Shown in pieces: positions 8,213 through 16,588 of a stretch of 64,000 nt of DNA. The stretch is from WRKB01 sp031551145. GTDB taxonomy: Bacteria > Desulfobacterota > Desulfovibrionia > Desulfovibrionales > Desulfovibrionaceae. The stretch's first letter is position 1; the number at the start of each line of letters is the position of its first letter. The notes beneath the pieces are model-generated. The model saw only the letters and a program-made list of their open reading frames with translations, ran no database searches and was not told the DNA's origin. A program made the translations under genes and the position numbers. Location of the stretch: the NCBI GenBank assembly GCA_031551145.1, contig JAVBNZ010000009.1:5008-69007 (forward strand). The letters are read 5' to 3'.

Positions 8213-9129
8213 ACAGCCGTTTCGCGGCCCTTTGCCTACAGCATTTTACGCTTGAAATCGTTGCCTGCCGGCGGGCGAAGCCCACCCTGCAACTCTTTCG
8301 CGCCATGGATTTTCATGAAAACCCATGCAGAGCAATCAACTCATTTCATTCGTTCATTGCTCTGGTGCTCTGCGCCCTCTGCCTCACGGCCTGCGCCGGA
8401 CGTCGGGCCGGTCTGCCCGCCGATCCGGCCGAACTGCGCGCGGCGCGGCAGCAATACGCGGACTACGCGTCCGAAGCCGCCGGGGAGCGCCGCAAGCCCA
8501 CGCGCCTGCAGACCAGCCTGCGCTTCGGCACGGAAAACGACAGCCGCCGCGTTGTCGCACTGCTTTGGGAAAACGGCTCCGGTCCCATCCGCCTGGACGT
8601 GCGGGCCGGCATAGGCGCGAGCGCCGCCAAAATCCTTCAGGACGACAGGCGCTTTCTGCTCTATGCCGTGCAGGAAGGCCGCGCCTATTATCATGACGGT
8701 CCCCGGCAGAGCCTGATCAACTACGGCCTGCCCCTGCCCTTCGGCCTGCGTGATCTCGCGGCGCTGCTGGCCGGCGACTTCGGCGCGGTTTTCGGCCCCG
8801 CCCTGCCCGACACAGCCGAACGCACCCCGAGCGGCAATCTGCTGTTCACCCTTTCGGGAAAACCCGGCGGCCTTGTGGAAATAGGCCCGCGCGGCCTGCC
8901 CCTGGTCTGGCGGGACGAAAAAGACGGCTGGACGCTGACCTTCGGCTACGACGATGCCGCCCGGCCGCTTCCCCGGCGCGTCGAGGCCAGGCACAAGAAC
9001 GGCAAGTACGCTCTTCTGCTGGTGAAAGAACGGGAACGCCCGGCCGTTCCTTTCACGCGGGAGCAGCTCGATCTTCCGCTGCCGCCCGGCACGCCGCTTT
9101 CGCCCATGAAGGAAATGAAACGTCTGTAA
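8209..9129 (+). CDS. LolB-like outer-membrane lipoprotein with a repeat element inside its signal-peptide region
   Basis: A 306-residue frame whose ATG overlaps the TPR-lipoprotein stop (ATGA), so the start is well placed. Codons 10-52 are encoded by a palindromic repeat element (8236-8363). On its downstream side comes ALVLCALCLTACAGR, a lipobox with Cys62 as lipid site. Without the element the N-terminus would read MNSRFAALC-VLCALCLTACAG, a standard 18-residue lipoprotein signal. The mature part (about 240 residues) has alternating beta strands resembling the LolB/VioE fold, which accepts lipoproteins at the outer membrane. The LolB call is by general resemblance only. An internal ATG at 8305 could give a 29-residue signal. 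Confidence 0.6.
   Translation: MNSRFAALCLQHFTLEIVACRRAKPTLQLFRAMDFHENPCRAINSFHSFIALVLCALCLTACAGRRAGLPADPAELRAARQQYADYASEAAGERRKPTRLQTSLRFGTENDSRRVVALLWENGSGPIRLDVRAGIGASAAKILQDDRRFLLYAVQEGRAYYHDGPRQSLINYGLPLPFGLRDLAALLAGDFGAVFGPALPDTAERTPSGNLLFTLSGKPGGLVEIGPRGLPLVWRDEKDGWTLTFGYDDAARPLPRRVEARHKNGKYALLLVKERERPAVPFTREQLDLPLPPGTPLSPMKEMKRL
8236..8363 (+). repeat. three-hairpin palindromic element, copy R1 (inside a gene)
   Basis: A 128-base unit running from CTACAGCATTTTACGCTTG to TTCATTGCTCT. It has the same three-stem plan as the copies at 56143 and 57994: a long stem around GGCGGGC-gaa-GCCCACC, a second stem CATGGATTTTC/GAAAACCCATG, and a terminal stem AGAGCAAT/ATTGCTCT. Reading frame 1 stays open through the whole copy, so it adds 43 codons to the lipoprotein gene. 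Confidence 0.85.
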
Positions 9130-9142
9130 GTACGGAGTCCTC

Positions 9143-9574
9143 ATGTCCAAACACGTGCATATCGCTTCGGATCACGCCGGATTGGCGTTGAAGAACCTGC
9201 TTGTCGAACAGCTTTCGGGGCTCGACTTTGTGGTCAAAGATCACGGCACAAGCAGCCTGCAGAGCTGCGACTACCCCATCTATGCCCAGGCGCTCTGCCG
9301 TGCCGTGCTGGAGGATGGGAATCCCGGCATTCTCATCTGCGGCTCCGGGCTCGGCATGTCCATCATGGCAAACCGCTTCAAAGGCATACGCGCGGTTGTC
9401 TGCACCAACGAATTCATGGCCGGGGTCGCGCGCCTGCACAACAACGCCAATGTGCTCTGCCTGGGCTCGCGCGTTCTCGGCACGGATCTCGCCCTCAGCA
9501 TCACAAAAACCTTTCTGGCCGGCGATTTTGAAGGCGGCCGCCACCAGCGCCGCATAGACCTGCTTGACGCTTAA
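9143..9574 (+). CDS. rpiB: ribose-5-phosphate isomerase B
   Basis: This enzyme interconverts ribose-5-phosphate and ribulose-5-phosphate in the non-oxidative pentose phosphate pathway. At 143 residues it has the usual RpiB length. It carries the N-terminal IASDHAGLALK motif, the GILICGSGLGMSIMANRFKG anion-binding loop, and the ARLHNNANVLCLGSRVLG segment. The family's catalytic Cys sits in the ICGSG loop. The ATG follows a GGAG ribosome site at proper spacing. The preceding gene ends 13 bp upstream, so the two may be cotranscribed. Confidence 0.93.
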   Translation: MSKHVHIASDHAGLALKNLLVEQLSGLDFVVKDHGTSSLQSCDYPIYAQALCRAVLEDGNPGILICGSGLGMSIMANRFKGIRAVVCTNEFMAGVARLHNNANVLCLGSRVLGTDLALSITKTFLAGDFEGGRHQRRIDLLDA

Positions 9575-9588
9575 CCGGATACGGACGC

Positions 9589-11043
9589 ATGAAGCTCTAC
9601 AACTCCCTCACCCGCGCGAAAGAAGATTTCATTCCGGTCACACCCGGCAAGGTCAACATCTACGTCTGCGGCATCACCGCCTACGACCTCTGCCACGTGG
9701 GGCACGCACGCTCAGCCCTGGTTTTCGACGTCCTCGTCCGGCACCTGCGCCGTTCAAACCTCGAGGTCTTTTTCGTCCGCAACTTCACGGATGTGGACGA
9801 CAAAATCATCAAGCGCGCCCATGACGACGGCCGCGACTGGCGCGAGGTTGCCGAAACCTACATGCGCTGCTTCCACGAGGACATGGACCGACTGGGCGTG
9901 CTCAGGGCGGACGCCGAGCCGAAGGCCACGGATTTCATCAAGGAAATGCAGGATCTTTGCGAACGGCTTCTCCGCGAAAACAAAGCCTATGCCACGGCTT
10001 CGGGCGACGTATATTTCAAGGTACGCGCCTTTCCCGAATACGGCAAACTTTCCGGGCGCAGCCCGGACGAGCTGCGGGCCGGCGCCCGCGTGGCCCCCGG
10101 CGAGGAAAAGCACGACCCGCTTGATTTCGCCCTCTGGAAATCCGCCAAGCCGGGCGAACCTTTCTGGGAAAGCCCCTGGGGCAAGGGTCGCCCCGGCTGG
10201 CACATCGAATGCTCGGCCATGAGCGCGCCCTACCTTCCCCTCGACATCCACGGAGGGGGCCTGGATCTCATCTTCCCCCACCACGAGAACGAAATAGCCC
10301 AGACCGAGGCCGCCTGCGCCTGCACGCTTGCCCGCTTCTGGGTGCATAACGGCTTCGTGCAGGTAAATGCGGAAAAAATGTCCAAATCTCTGGGCAATTT
10401 TACAACCATCCGCGACATTCTCGAACGGTATTTGCCGGAAACCCTGCGCTTCTTTCTGCTCGCCAAGCACTACCGCAGCCCGGTGGACTACAGTTTCGAC
10501 AGTATGGACGAAACGGAAAGAGCCCAGCGCCGCATGTATCATGCCCTGGCCGAAGTGGACGTTGCCCTGGCCCGTGACGCATGGAAAGCTCTTCCCTTCC
10601 CTTCGGACAGGTCCGCCGAAGCCGAACGCCTTGAAGACGCCTTTGCCCGCGCCCTGGATGACGACCTCAACACCGCCTCGGCCCTGGGGCACGCCTTTGC
10701 CTTTCTGAAACTCGTCAAAAGCCTGCTGGACGACAAAAAGCTGCGCAACAGCGAAGGCGCGCGGGACATTTTTCTGCGCTTCCGCCGTTGCGCCGGGGAG
10801 TGGCATGACGTGCTCGGCCTTTTCGGCGCGGAGCCGGCCGTTTTTCTCGCGGAACTGCGCAACTGCCGCATCACGCGCGGCAACATCGACACCGCGGCCG
10901 TTGAAACGATATTGGAACGCCGCGCCGCCGCCCGGCGCGACAAGGATTTTGCCGCTTCCGACGCCCTGCGCGACGAACTGTTCGCCAAGGGCATAGAAGT
11001 GCGCGACACCCCGCAGGGCCAGGAATGGGATATAGCGGGATAA
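9589..11043 (+). CDS. cysS: cysteinyl-tRNA synthetase
   Basis: A class I aminoacyl-tRNA synthetase of 484 residues that charges tRNA-Cys. The HIGH-type motif is CHVGHARS near residue 36, preceded by the zinc ligand Cys in VCGITAYDL. The other zinc-site residues appear in GWHIECSAMS and in FPHHENEIAQTEA. The KMSKS motif is EKMSKSLGNF near residue 262. The C-terminal domain ends with the RRAARRDKDFAASDALRDEL helix common to CysS. Start and length agree with the family. Confidence 0.97.
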   Translation: MKLYNSLTRAKEDFIPVTPGKVNIYVCGITAYDLCHVGHARSALVFDVLVRHLRRSNLEVFFVRNFTDVDDKIIKRAHDDGRDWREVAETYMRCFHEDMDRLGVLRADAEPKATDFIKEMQDLCERLLRENKAYATASGDVYFKVRAFPEYGKLSGRSPDELRAGARVAPGEEKHDPLDFALWKSAKPGEPFWESPWGKGRPGWHIECSAMSAPYLPLDIHGGGLDLIFPHHENEIAQTEAACACTLARFWVHNGFVQVNAEKMSKSLGNFTTIRDILERYLPETLRFFLLAKHYRSPVDYSFDSMDETERAQRRMYHALAEVDVALARDAWKALPFPSDRSAEAERLEDAFARALDDDLNTASALGHAFAFLKLVKSLLDDKKLRNSEGARDIFLRFRRCAGEWHDVLGLFGAEPAVFLAELRNCRITRGNIDTAAVETILERRAAARRDKDFAASDALRDELFAKGIEVRDTPQGQEWDIAG

Positions 11044-11070
11044 CCGTTTAATGGTAGAATACGAATATAC

Positions 11071-12474
11071 ATGTTTCGGCGTGCCAAATCCCTCCTTGCG
11101 CTCGTGCTCGCGCTCAATCTGACGCTGCAGGGCGCGTTGCCTGCCCAGGCCTTCTTCTTCGGCGGCGTGGGCATTAAAGACGAAGTCGAAATGGGCCGCA
11201 AGTTCGACCTCATGGTGCGTTCGCAACTGCCCATGATCGACGATCCTGAAGTGACCCTTTATGTGCGTTCCATTATTGAAAAACTCCTGAGTGTACTTCC
11301 ACCTCAGCCTTTCCGTTACACCACCGGTGTTATCCGCAACAATGCCCTCAATGCCTTTGCCGTGCCGGGCGGCTATGTGTATGTTTTTTCCGGCCTGATG
11401 ATGAATTTCGACACCGAATCCGAGCTGGCCGGCGTGCTTGCGCACGAACTGGCCCACGTTACACAGCGCCATGTGGCATCCCGCATCGAGCGCGGCCAGA
11501 TGCTCACCGTGGGAGCGCTTTTGCTGGCCATCGCCGGCGTGGCCGTGGGCGGCGGCGCCGGGGGCGCGGCCATCATGACCGCCATGACCGGCGCGCAGTC
11601 CGCCATGCTGAACTACAGCCGCATTGACGAAAACGAAGCGGATCACGCGGGTTTCCAATATCTGGTCAAGGCCGGCTACAACGCGCAGGGCATGGTGGGC
11701 GGTTTTCAGAAAATCCGGCGTAAAAGCTGGATGAGCGGCAGCAACATCCCCACTTATCTTTCCACGCACCCGGATCTCAACGACCGCATCTCCGGCATTG
11801 TTTCGCGCATCGAATCCATGCCGGCCTCCATGCGCAGCAGGAAAGAGGACAACAACCGCTTTCAGCGCGTCAAAACCCTGCTCTGGGCGCGCTACGGCGA
11901 TCCGGACGCGGCGCTGCAGATTTTCGCCAAAAGCAGGGACTGCCTTTCCCGCATGGGCGAAGGCATGGTGTATTCGCGCCGCAACCGGGTGCCGGAAGCG
12001 GCCAAGGCTTTTGAGGAAGCCCTGCGCTGCGGCTCGAACGATCCGCTCGTGCTGCGCGAGGCAGGCATTTTCCATTACAGCCGGGGGGATCAGAACCGGG
12101 CCGGGACGTTGCTCATGAGCGCCATGACGAAAGACCCCAACGACTACATGGCCCGCTTCTACTACGCCCGGCTCATGGACGAAACCGGCAGGCCCGTGGA
12201 AGCCCATCCCTACTATAAGGAAGTGCTGCGTCACATCCCGGACGACGCCGACGTGCACGAATTTTATGGCCGTTCCCTGGGCAAGGCGAACATGCTCTTT
12301 CCCGCCTTTCTCCACCTTGCCTATGGGGCCATGTACAGCAACAACAAGAAAAAAACCGAGCAGTTCCTGGGCCAAGCCAAGGGAGCGGCGCGTACCTCGG
12401 CCGATCAGGCCGATCTGGCCCGCTTCAACGAGCGCTACAAGGAACGCAGCGAAATCTGGAAAGAGGTAATGTAG
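11071..12474 (+). CDS. M48 family periplasmic metalloprotease with TPR domain (BepA-like)
   Basis: A 467-residue exported protease of the BepA/YfgC type, which takes part in outer-membrane protein quality control. A signal peptide (MFRRAKSLLALVLALNLTLQ...AQA) is followed by the M48 domain with zinc motif HELAHVTQRH near residue 127 and the third ligand region ENEADHAGFQYLVKAGY. A glycine-rich hydrophobic stretch (GVAVGGGAGGAAIMTAMTG) lies between them, as in BepA. The C-terminal 200 residues are TPR-like. The stop abuts the hslV start. The family is certain; orthology to BepA is inferred. Confidence 0.87.
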   Translation: MFRRAKSLLALVLALNLTLQGALPAQAFFFGGVGIKDEVEMGRKFDLMVRSQLPMIDDPEVTLYVRSIIEKLLSVLPPQPFRYTTGVIRNNALNAFAVPGGYVYVFSGLMMNFDTESELAGVLAHELAHVTQRHVASRIERGQMLTVGALLLAIAGVAVGGGAGGAAIMTAMTGAQSAMLNYSRIDENEADHAGFQYLVKAGYNAQGMVGGFQKIRRKSWMSGSNIPTYLSTHPDLNDRISGIVSRIESMPASMRSRKEDNNRFQRVKTLLWARYGDPDAALQIFAKSRDCLSRMGEGMVYSRRNRVPEAAKAFEEALRCGSNDPLVLREAGIFHYSRGDQNRAGTLLMSAMTKDPNDYMARFYYARLMDETGRPVEAHPYYKEVLRHIPDDADVHEFYGRSLGKANMLFPAFLHLAYGAMYSNNKKKTEQFLGQAKGAARTSADQADLARFNERYKERSEIWKEVM

Positions 12475-13011
12475 ATGGATATGCACGCAACCACCATTTT
12501 GGCCGTGCGGCGCGAAGGCGTCACCGCTCTGGCGGGCGACGGACAGGTCACGCTCGGCCAGGGACTGGTGATGAAGCATACGGCCAACAAGATCCGCCGC
12601 CTGTACAATGATAAGGTGCTGGCGGGCTTTGCCGGCGCAACGGCCGACGCCTTCACTCTTTTTGAACGTTTTGAAGCCAAACTGGACGAAATGCGCGGCA
12701 ACCTCAGGCGCGCCGCCGTGGAACTGGCCAAGGACTGGCGCAAGGACAAATACCTGCGCCGGCTCGAAGCCATGCTGCTGCTGGCCGACAAGGAGCATAT
12801 CCTGCTGCTTTCCGGCACGGGCGACGTTATAGACCCCGACGACGGCCTTGCCGCCATCGGCAGCGGCGGCCCCTACGCCCTGGCGGCCGCCCGCGCGCTT
12901 GCGCGCCGCTCCTCGCTCGACGCCGAGGAAATCGCGCGCGAATCCATGCGCATCGCGGCCGAACTCTGCGTCTACACCAACGAGCACCTGAACATCGAAG
13001 TGCTGCGCTGA
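12475..13011 (+). CDS. hslV: ATP-dependent protease peptidase subunit HslV
   Basis: HslV is the proteasome-like peptidase of the HslUV (ClpQY) protease. The 178-residue protein starts MDMHATTILAVRREG. The catalytic N-terminal Thr would be exposed by removal of the five-residue MDMHA segment, longer than the single Met of E. coli. Family motifs include LAGDGQVTLGQ, NKIRRLYNDKVLAGFAGATAD and the C-terminal AAIGSGGPYALAAARAL. GAGG lies about 10 bases before ATG 12475; an ATG at 12481 is possible. The partner ATPase gene hslU is not in this window, although the two are adjacent in many bacteria. Confidence 0.95.
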   Translation: MDMHATTILAVRREGVTALAGDGQVTLGQGLVMKHTANKIRRLYNDKVLAGFAGATADAFTLFERFEAKLDEMRGNLRRAAVELAKDWRKDKYLRRLEAMLLLADKEHILLLSGTGDVIDPDDGLAAIGSGGPYALAAARALARRSSLDAEEIARESMRIAAELCVYTNEHLNIEVLR

Positions 13012-13911
13012 ATGCCGCCCCTCGCCGTTCGGGCCGGCTGCAAGGTCAACCTTTCGCTGCGCATCACCGGGGTAACGGAACGGGGCTACCATACGCTGGA
13101 TTCGATCTTCTTCCCCCTGCCGGAACCGCACGATCTACTGCGCATCCAACCGGCCGGCCGGCCGGGCCTTGCGCTGCACTGCGCCGATCCCGCGCTCGAT
13201 CCCGCCGACAATACGCTTACGCGCGCCTACGCGGCCTATGCCGAAGCCTGCGCTTTCGCGCCGGCCCTGGAACTGCTGCTGGAAAAAAATATTCCGTCAG
13301 GAGCCGGGCTGGGGGGCGGCAGTTCCGATGCGGCGGCCCTGCTGGGCGTGCTGAACGCGCTCAATCCCCGTCCGCTGGACACGGCCCGTCTGTGCGCCAC
13401 GGCCCTGCGCGTGGGCGCTGACGTGCCCTTTTTTCTGCGCAATGCGCCCTGCCGCGTGCGGGGCATAGGCGAACTGTGCGAGCCCTGTGCCGCACTTCCT
13501 GTTGCCGGGCTGCACCTTCTTCTGCTCTGCCCGACGATTTCGATATCCACGGCCTGGGCCTATGCCGCCTGGGACGCCCTGTCCCATTCTAATTTCTTGA
13601 CAAAGAACGAGGCTGAGGCTAAGGAGATGAACTTCCGCCCCGTTCGGGTGTTCAACGACCTTGAGGACGCCGTGTTTGCGGCCTATCCGGAGCTTGCGCA
13701 CCTTAAGCGGGAACTGTTCCGGCAAGGAGCGGCAGCGGCCCTTATGAGCGGCAGCGGATCAAGCCTGTTCGGCCTGTTCCGCGACCGGAACACAGCGGAT
13801 GCGGCAGCGGAATTGTTTCGGAAACAGGGCATGCGCGTGTATCTGCATACTCTGGAGCAAAAAATTCCACTTTTTGCTCCCGGCACTACTGGGGTGTCGC
13901 CAAGTCGGTAA
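13012..13911 (+). CDS. ispE: 4-diphosphocytidyl-2-C-methyl-D-erythritol kinase
   Basis: A GHMP kinase of the methylerythritol phosphate pathway that phosphorylates CDP-ME on the way to isoprenoid precursors. It has 299 residues. The ATP-binding glycine loop is PSGAGLGGGSSDAAALL near residue 97. The N-terminal CKVNLSLRITGVTERGYHTLDSI carries the conserved Lys and Asn, and the C-terminal motif is LMSGSGSSLFGLF. The ATG directly follows the hslV stop. The last eight codons, including the TAA, lie inside the tRNA-Gln gene that starts at 13890. Confidence 0.94.
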   Translation: MPPLAVRAGCKVNLSLRITGVTERGYHTLDSIFFPLPEPHDLLRIQPAGRPGLALHCADPALDPADNTLTRAYAAYAEACAFAPALELLLEKNIPSGAGLGGGSSDAAALLGVLNALNPRPLDTARLCATALRVGADVPFFLRNAPCRVRGIGELCEPCAALPVAGLHLLLLCPTISISTAWAYAAWDALSHSNFLTKNEAEAKEMNFRPVRVFNDLEDAVFAAYPELAHLKRELFRQGAAAALMSGSGSSLFGLFRDRNTADAAAELFRKQGMRVYLHTLEQKIPLFAPGTTGVSPSR

Positions 13912-13965
13912 GGCAACGGGTTTTGGTCCCGTCATTCGAGGGTTCGAATCCTTCCGCCCCAGCCA
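13890..13965 (+). tRNA. tRNA-Gln (anticodon TTG)
   Basis: A complete cloverleaf of 76 bases with encoded CCA. The acceptor stem pairs TGGGGTG with CGCCCCA, the discriminator is G, the anticodon stem ACGGG/CCCGT encloses the loop TTTTGGT (anticodon TTG), and the T arm reads GAGGGTTCGAATCCTTC. Its first 22 bases overlap the 3' end of ispE on the same strand. Confidence 0.95.
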
Positions 13966-14014
13966 TTCATTAGGGCACGGCATCGCGTCGGGGCGTTTAC
14001 GGCAAGGTTGGATC

Positions 14015-14956
14015 ATGTACGGCAATTTGAAAATACTGACCGGCTCCGCTCATCCGGAACTGGCCAAGGCCATTTGCAACCACCTCGGCTGCCAGCTTAC
14101 CCCCACTCTGACCAGTACCTTCAGCGACGGGGAACTGCGCGTTGAAATAAGCGACAACGTGCGCGGAGACGATGTTTTCGTCATCCAGCCCACCTGCACG
14201 CCGGTCAACAGCCATCTCATCCAGCTCTGCCTCATGCTCGACGCGCTCAAACGCGCCAGCGCCGGACGCATCACCGCCGTGGTGCCCTATTACGGCTATG
14301 CCCGCCAGGATCGCAAGGTGACGCCGCGCGCGCCCATCAGCGCCAAGATGGTGGCGGACTTTTTGCGTGTGGCCGGCGCACAGCGCATGGTTACCATCGA
14401 CCTGCACGCCGGGCAGATTCAGGGCTTTTTCGACTGCCCGGTCGACAACCTTTTTGCCGCGCCGGTCTTTCTGGAATACCTGCGTACCCTGGAAAACGGG
14501 GATCTCGTATTCGTTTCGCCCGACGCCGGCGGCGTGGAGCGCACCCGCGCCTACGCCAAACGCCTCAATGCCGGGCTCGCCATTGTGGACAAGCGGCGCG
14601 ACGCCCCCAACCAGGCCAGCGCCATGAACCTCATCGGCGACGTGCGGGGCAAGACCGCCGTGGTGCTCGACGACATGATCGACACCGCCGGCACCCTCTG
14701 CGCGGCCGGCGAAGTGCTGATGCAGCACGGCGCGAAAGACGTGATGGCCTGCGCCACCCATGCCGTGCTTTCCGGTCCGGCGGTGGAACGCATCAACGCC
14801 TCCCCCTTCAGCCGCATCATCGTCAGCGACACCATCCCCCAGGGCGACAAGGGCGATCGCTGTCCGAAGCTTACATATCTGAATATGGCCGGCCTGTTGG
14901 CCAGATCCATCCATAACATCCACACCGGTTCCTCGGTGAGCGTCCTCTTTGTATAA
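14015..14956 (+). CDS. prs: ribose-phosphate pyrophosphokinase
   Basis: This enzyme makes PRPP from ribose-5-phosphate and ATP for nucleotide, histidine and tryptophan synthesis. The 313-residue protein starts MYGNLKILTGSAHPELAKAI. It has the FSDGELRVEI segment, the ATP-binding YYGYARQDRKVTPRAPISA region, the Mg-binding TIDLHAGQIQGFF, and the PRPP loop VVLDDMIDTAGTL. The frame stays open well upstream, through the tRNA gene, but the true start is ATG 14015, which has an AAGG ribosome site and matches the family N-terminus. It is 12 bp upstream of rplY. Confidence 0.96.
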   Translation: MYGNLKILTGSAHPELAKAICNHLGCQLTPTLTSTFSDGELRVEISDNVRGDDVFVIQPTCTPVNSHLIQLCLMLDALKRASAGRITAVVPYYGYARQDRKVTPRAPISAKMVADFLRVAGAQRMVTIDLHAGQIQGFFDCPVDNLFAAPVFLEYLRTLENGDLVFVSPDAGGVERTRAYAKRLNAGLAIVDKRRDAPNQASAMNLIGDVRGKTAVVLDDMIDTAGTLCAAGEVLMQHGAKDVMACATHAVLSGPAVERINASPFSRIIVSDTIPQGDKGDRCPKLTYLNMAGLLARSIHNIHTGSSVSVLFV

Positions 14957-14967
14957 GGAGAAAAGCC

Positions 14968-15576
14968 ATGTCCATTGAAAAAACCCTGCAGGTCGGCAAA
15001 CGCGAAGGTAGGGGCAAGGGCTCCAACCGTCGCCTGCGCGCCGAAACTCTGGTGCCCGGCGTGTTCTACAACGGCGGAGGCGAAAACATCCCCGTGCAGG
15101 TTCCCGCGCTGCCCATGGAAAAGCTGCTGTCCGCCGTCGGCAGGAACACCGTGTTCAACATCGAGATCGACGATAACGGCAGGAAGACGAAGTACCCCGC
15201 CCTGATCTGGGACGTGCAGTACCATCCCTTCAAGCGCGCTTTCCTGCATGTCGATTTTTACGGCGTGGATCTCGACAAGCCCGTGGTCGTGCGCGTGCCC
15301 ATTGAGTTCACCGGCGTTTCCAAGGGCGTGAAATTGGGCGGGCAGCTTGAAACCTACCGCGAGTCCATCCGCCTCTCCGGCAAGCCCCTGGACATGCCCA
15401 AGAAGATCACGGTGGACATCAGCGATATGGACATCAATGCCGCGATCCACGCGGCCGATCTTGCGTTGCCGGAAGGCGTCAGCGCCGTCTACTCCACAAA
15501 CTACTGCATCGTGGCCGTGCATATGCCGGGCAGCGAAGAAGCGGAAGGCGAAGAAGCGGCGGCCCAGTCATCCTAG
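14968..15576 (+). CDS. rplY: 50S ribosomal protein L25 (Ctc form)
   Basis: The 202-residue protein is the long, two-domain (Ctc/TL5) form of L25, which binds 5S rRNA. The N-terminal domain carries GKGSNRRLRAETLVPGVFYNGG, the standard L25 motif, and the C-terminal domain carries FYGVDLDKPVVVRVPIEFTG. The end is acidic (EEAEGEEAAAQSS), as is usual. An AAGGAG ribosome site precedes the ATG. It forms a unit with prs and is followed by a strong intrinsic terminator at 15599. Confidence 0.95.
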   Translation: MSIEKTLQVGKREGRGKGSNRRLRAETLVPGVFYNGGGENIPVQVPALPMEKLLSAVGRNTVFNIEIDDNGRKTKYPALIWDVQYHPFKRAFLHVDFYGVDLDKPVVVRVPIEFTGVSKGVKLGGQLETYRESIRLSGKPLDMPKKITVDISDMDINAAIHAADLALPEGVSAVYSTNYCIVAVHMPGSEEAEGEEAAAQSS

Positions 15577-15598
15577 CGCGGCATCGCGCCGGCTTTTC

Positions 15599-15628
15599 GG
15601 CCGATCCCGCAAGGGATCGGCCTTTTTT
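15599..15628 (+). terminator. intrinsic terminator after rplY
   Basis: The stem GGCCGATCCC/GGGATCGGCC closes on the loop GCAA and is followed by six T. The next gene begins only a few bases beyond, at 15632. Confidence 0.9.
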
Positions 15629-15631
15629 CTC

Positions 15632-16576
15632 ATGACAAACGCAGAGCTTCACCCCACATTCAGCCGCCCGCCGGAGTATGAGGAAATACGCTTCCTCTCC
15701 GGGGATGCGCCCATGACCCTTTCGATCTGGAAGGCGGGAAAGAGTGCGCCCTGTCTGGTTTTTTACCCCGGCACCATGGCCTCGCCGCTGCTCTATGTCG
15801 ATCTGCTGCAACGCCTGCATGCACTGGGTTTCACCGTGCTCGGCATTCATCACCTCAGCCACGGCAAAAGCCCGAGACTCAAGAAAAATTTCACTTTCGC
15901 GGATCTGCTGCAAAACGGCCTGGACGCGGTAAGTTACGCTCTGGAGCGCTTTGAGGGCCCGGTCGTGCTTACCGGACACAGCCAGGGCGGCGTGCTGAGT
16001 CTGGCCCAGGCCGGTCTGGACACGCGGCTTGCCGCCGTATTCCCACACTGTTTTCTGCTCCCCCAGCGCCCCGAAGCCATAGAGGTCACACGGCTGAAAC
16101 ACTTGGCCCACCGCCGCGAAACCTTTATGCGCCTGCTCGGCAAGGCGGCCGCGCTGCTGCCCCGCTTTCCGGTGGTTATTCCCATGTATCTCGATCTCAG
16201 GCGCATCTTCGCCGGCTGCGGCACGCAGGCGCCTCCCACGCGCTCGTGGCGGGCTTCTCTGCGGCACACCCGGCTGAGCTATCCGCTGTGTTATGTCTAC
16301 AGCCTGTTCAGCGCGGATCTCGGCTACCTGTGCGAAGAAGGCAACATAGTCTGTCCCGTTTTCGCTCTCGCGGCCGAGGACGACGCCCTGTTCACGCCCG
16401 CGCTGCTGCGCGGCATGCTTGCGGACGTGCGGGCCGGACACAAGGAGCTGATCCTCCTTTCTTGCGGCGGGCACATGGCCCCCTTCAATCCGAACGCGGC
16501 GGCGGAAATCGCTTCCATAATCAAGGAGCGTTGCGCCGGGCTCGGTCTGTTCGCGCACCCCGCTCCTTTTGCCTGA
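15632..16576 (+). CDS. alpha/beta-fold hydrolase
   Basis: A 314-residue serine hydrolase-like protein. The nucleophile elbow is GHSQGG (near residue 118), the oxyanion region reads CLVFYPGTMASPLLY, the likely catalytic Asp is in FALAAEDDALFTP, and the likely His is in LSCGGHMAPF. No signal peptide is visible, so it is probably cytoplasmic. ATG 15632 lies four bases after the terminator T-run, so this mRNA either has almost no leader or depends on read-through from rplY. The ATG at 15713 (MTLSIWKAG) is an alternative. The substrate cannot be assigned. Confidence 0.75.
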   Translation: MTNAELHPTFSRPPEYEEIRFLSGDAPMTLSIWKAGKSAPCLVFYPGTMASPLLYVDLLQRLHALGFTVLGIHHLSHGKSPRLKKNFTFADLLQNGLDAVSYALERFEGPVVLTGHSQGGVLSLAQAGLDTRLAAVFPHCFLLPQRPEAIEVTRLKHLAHRRETFMRLLGKAAALLPRFPVVIPMYLDLRRIFAGCGTQAPPTRSWRASLRHTRLSYPLCYVYSLFSADLGYLCEEGNIVCPVFALAAEDDALFTPALLRGMLADVRAGHKELILLSCGGHMAPFNPNAAAEIASIIKERCAGLGLFAHPAPFA

Positions 16577-16588
16577 AACGAGTTGCGC

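Noticed and set aside
9754..13131. A minus-strand open frame of 1,125 codons
   Set aside because: It lies opposite cysS, the M48 protease and hslV, all with clear motifs. Its predicted protein is rich in His, Gly and Arg with no domain. Long antisense frames are expected at this GC content.
13799..14014. A longer prs start upstream of 14015
   Set aside because: The extension would translate the tRNA-Gln gene and has no ribosome site; ATG 14015 matches the family N-terminus.
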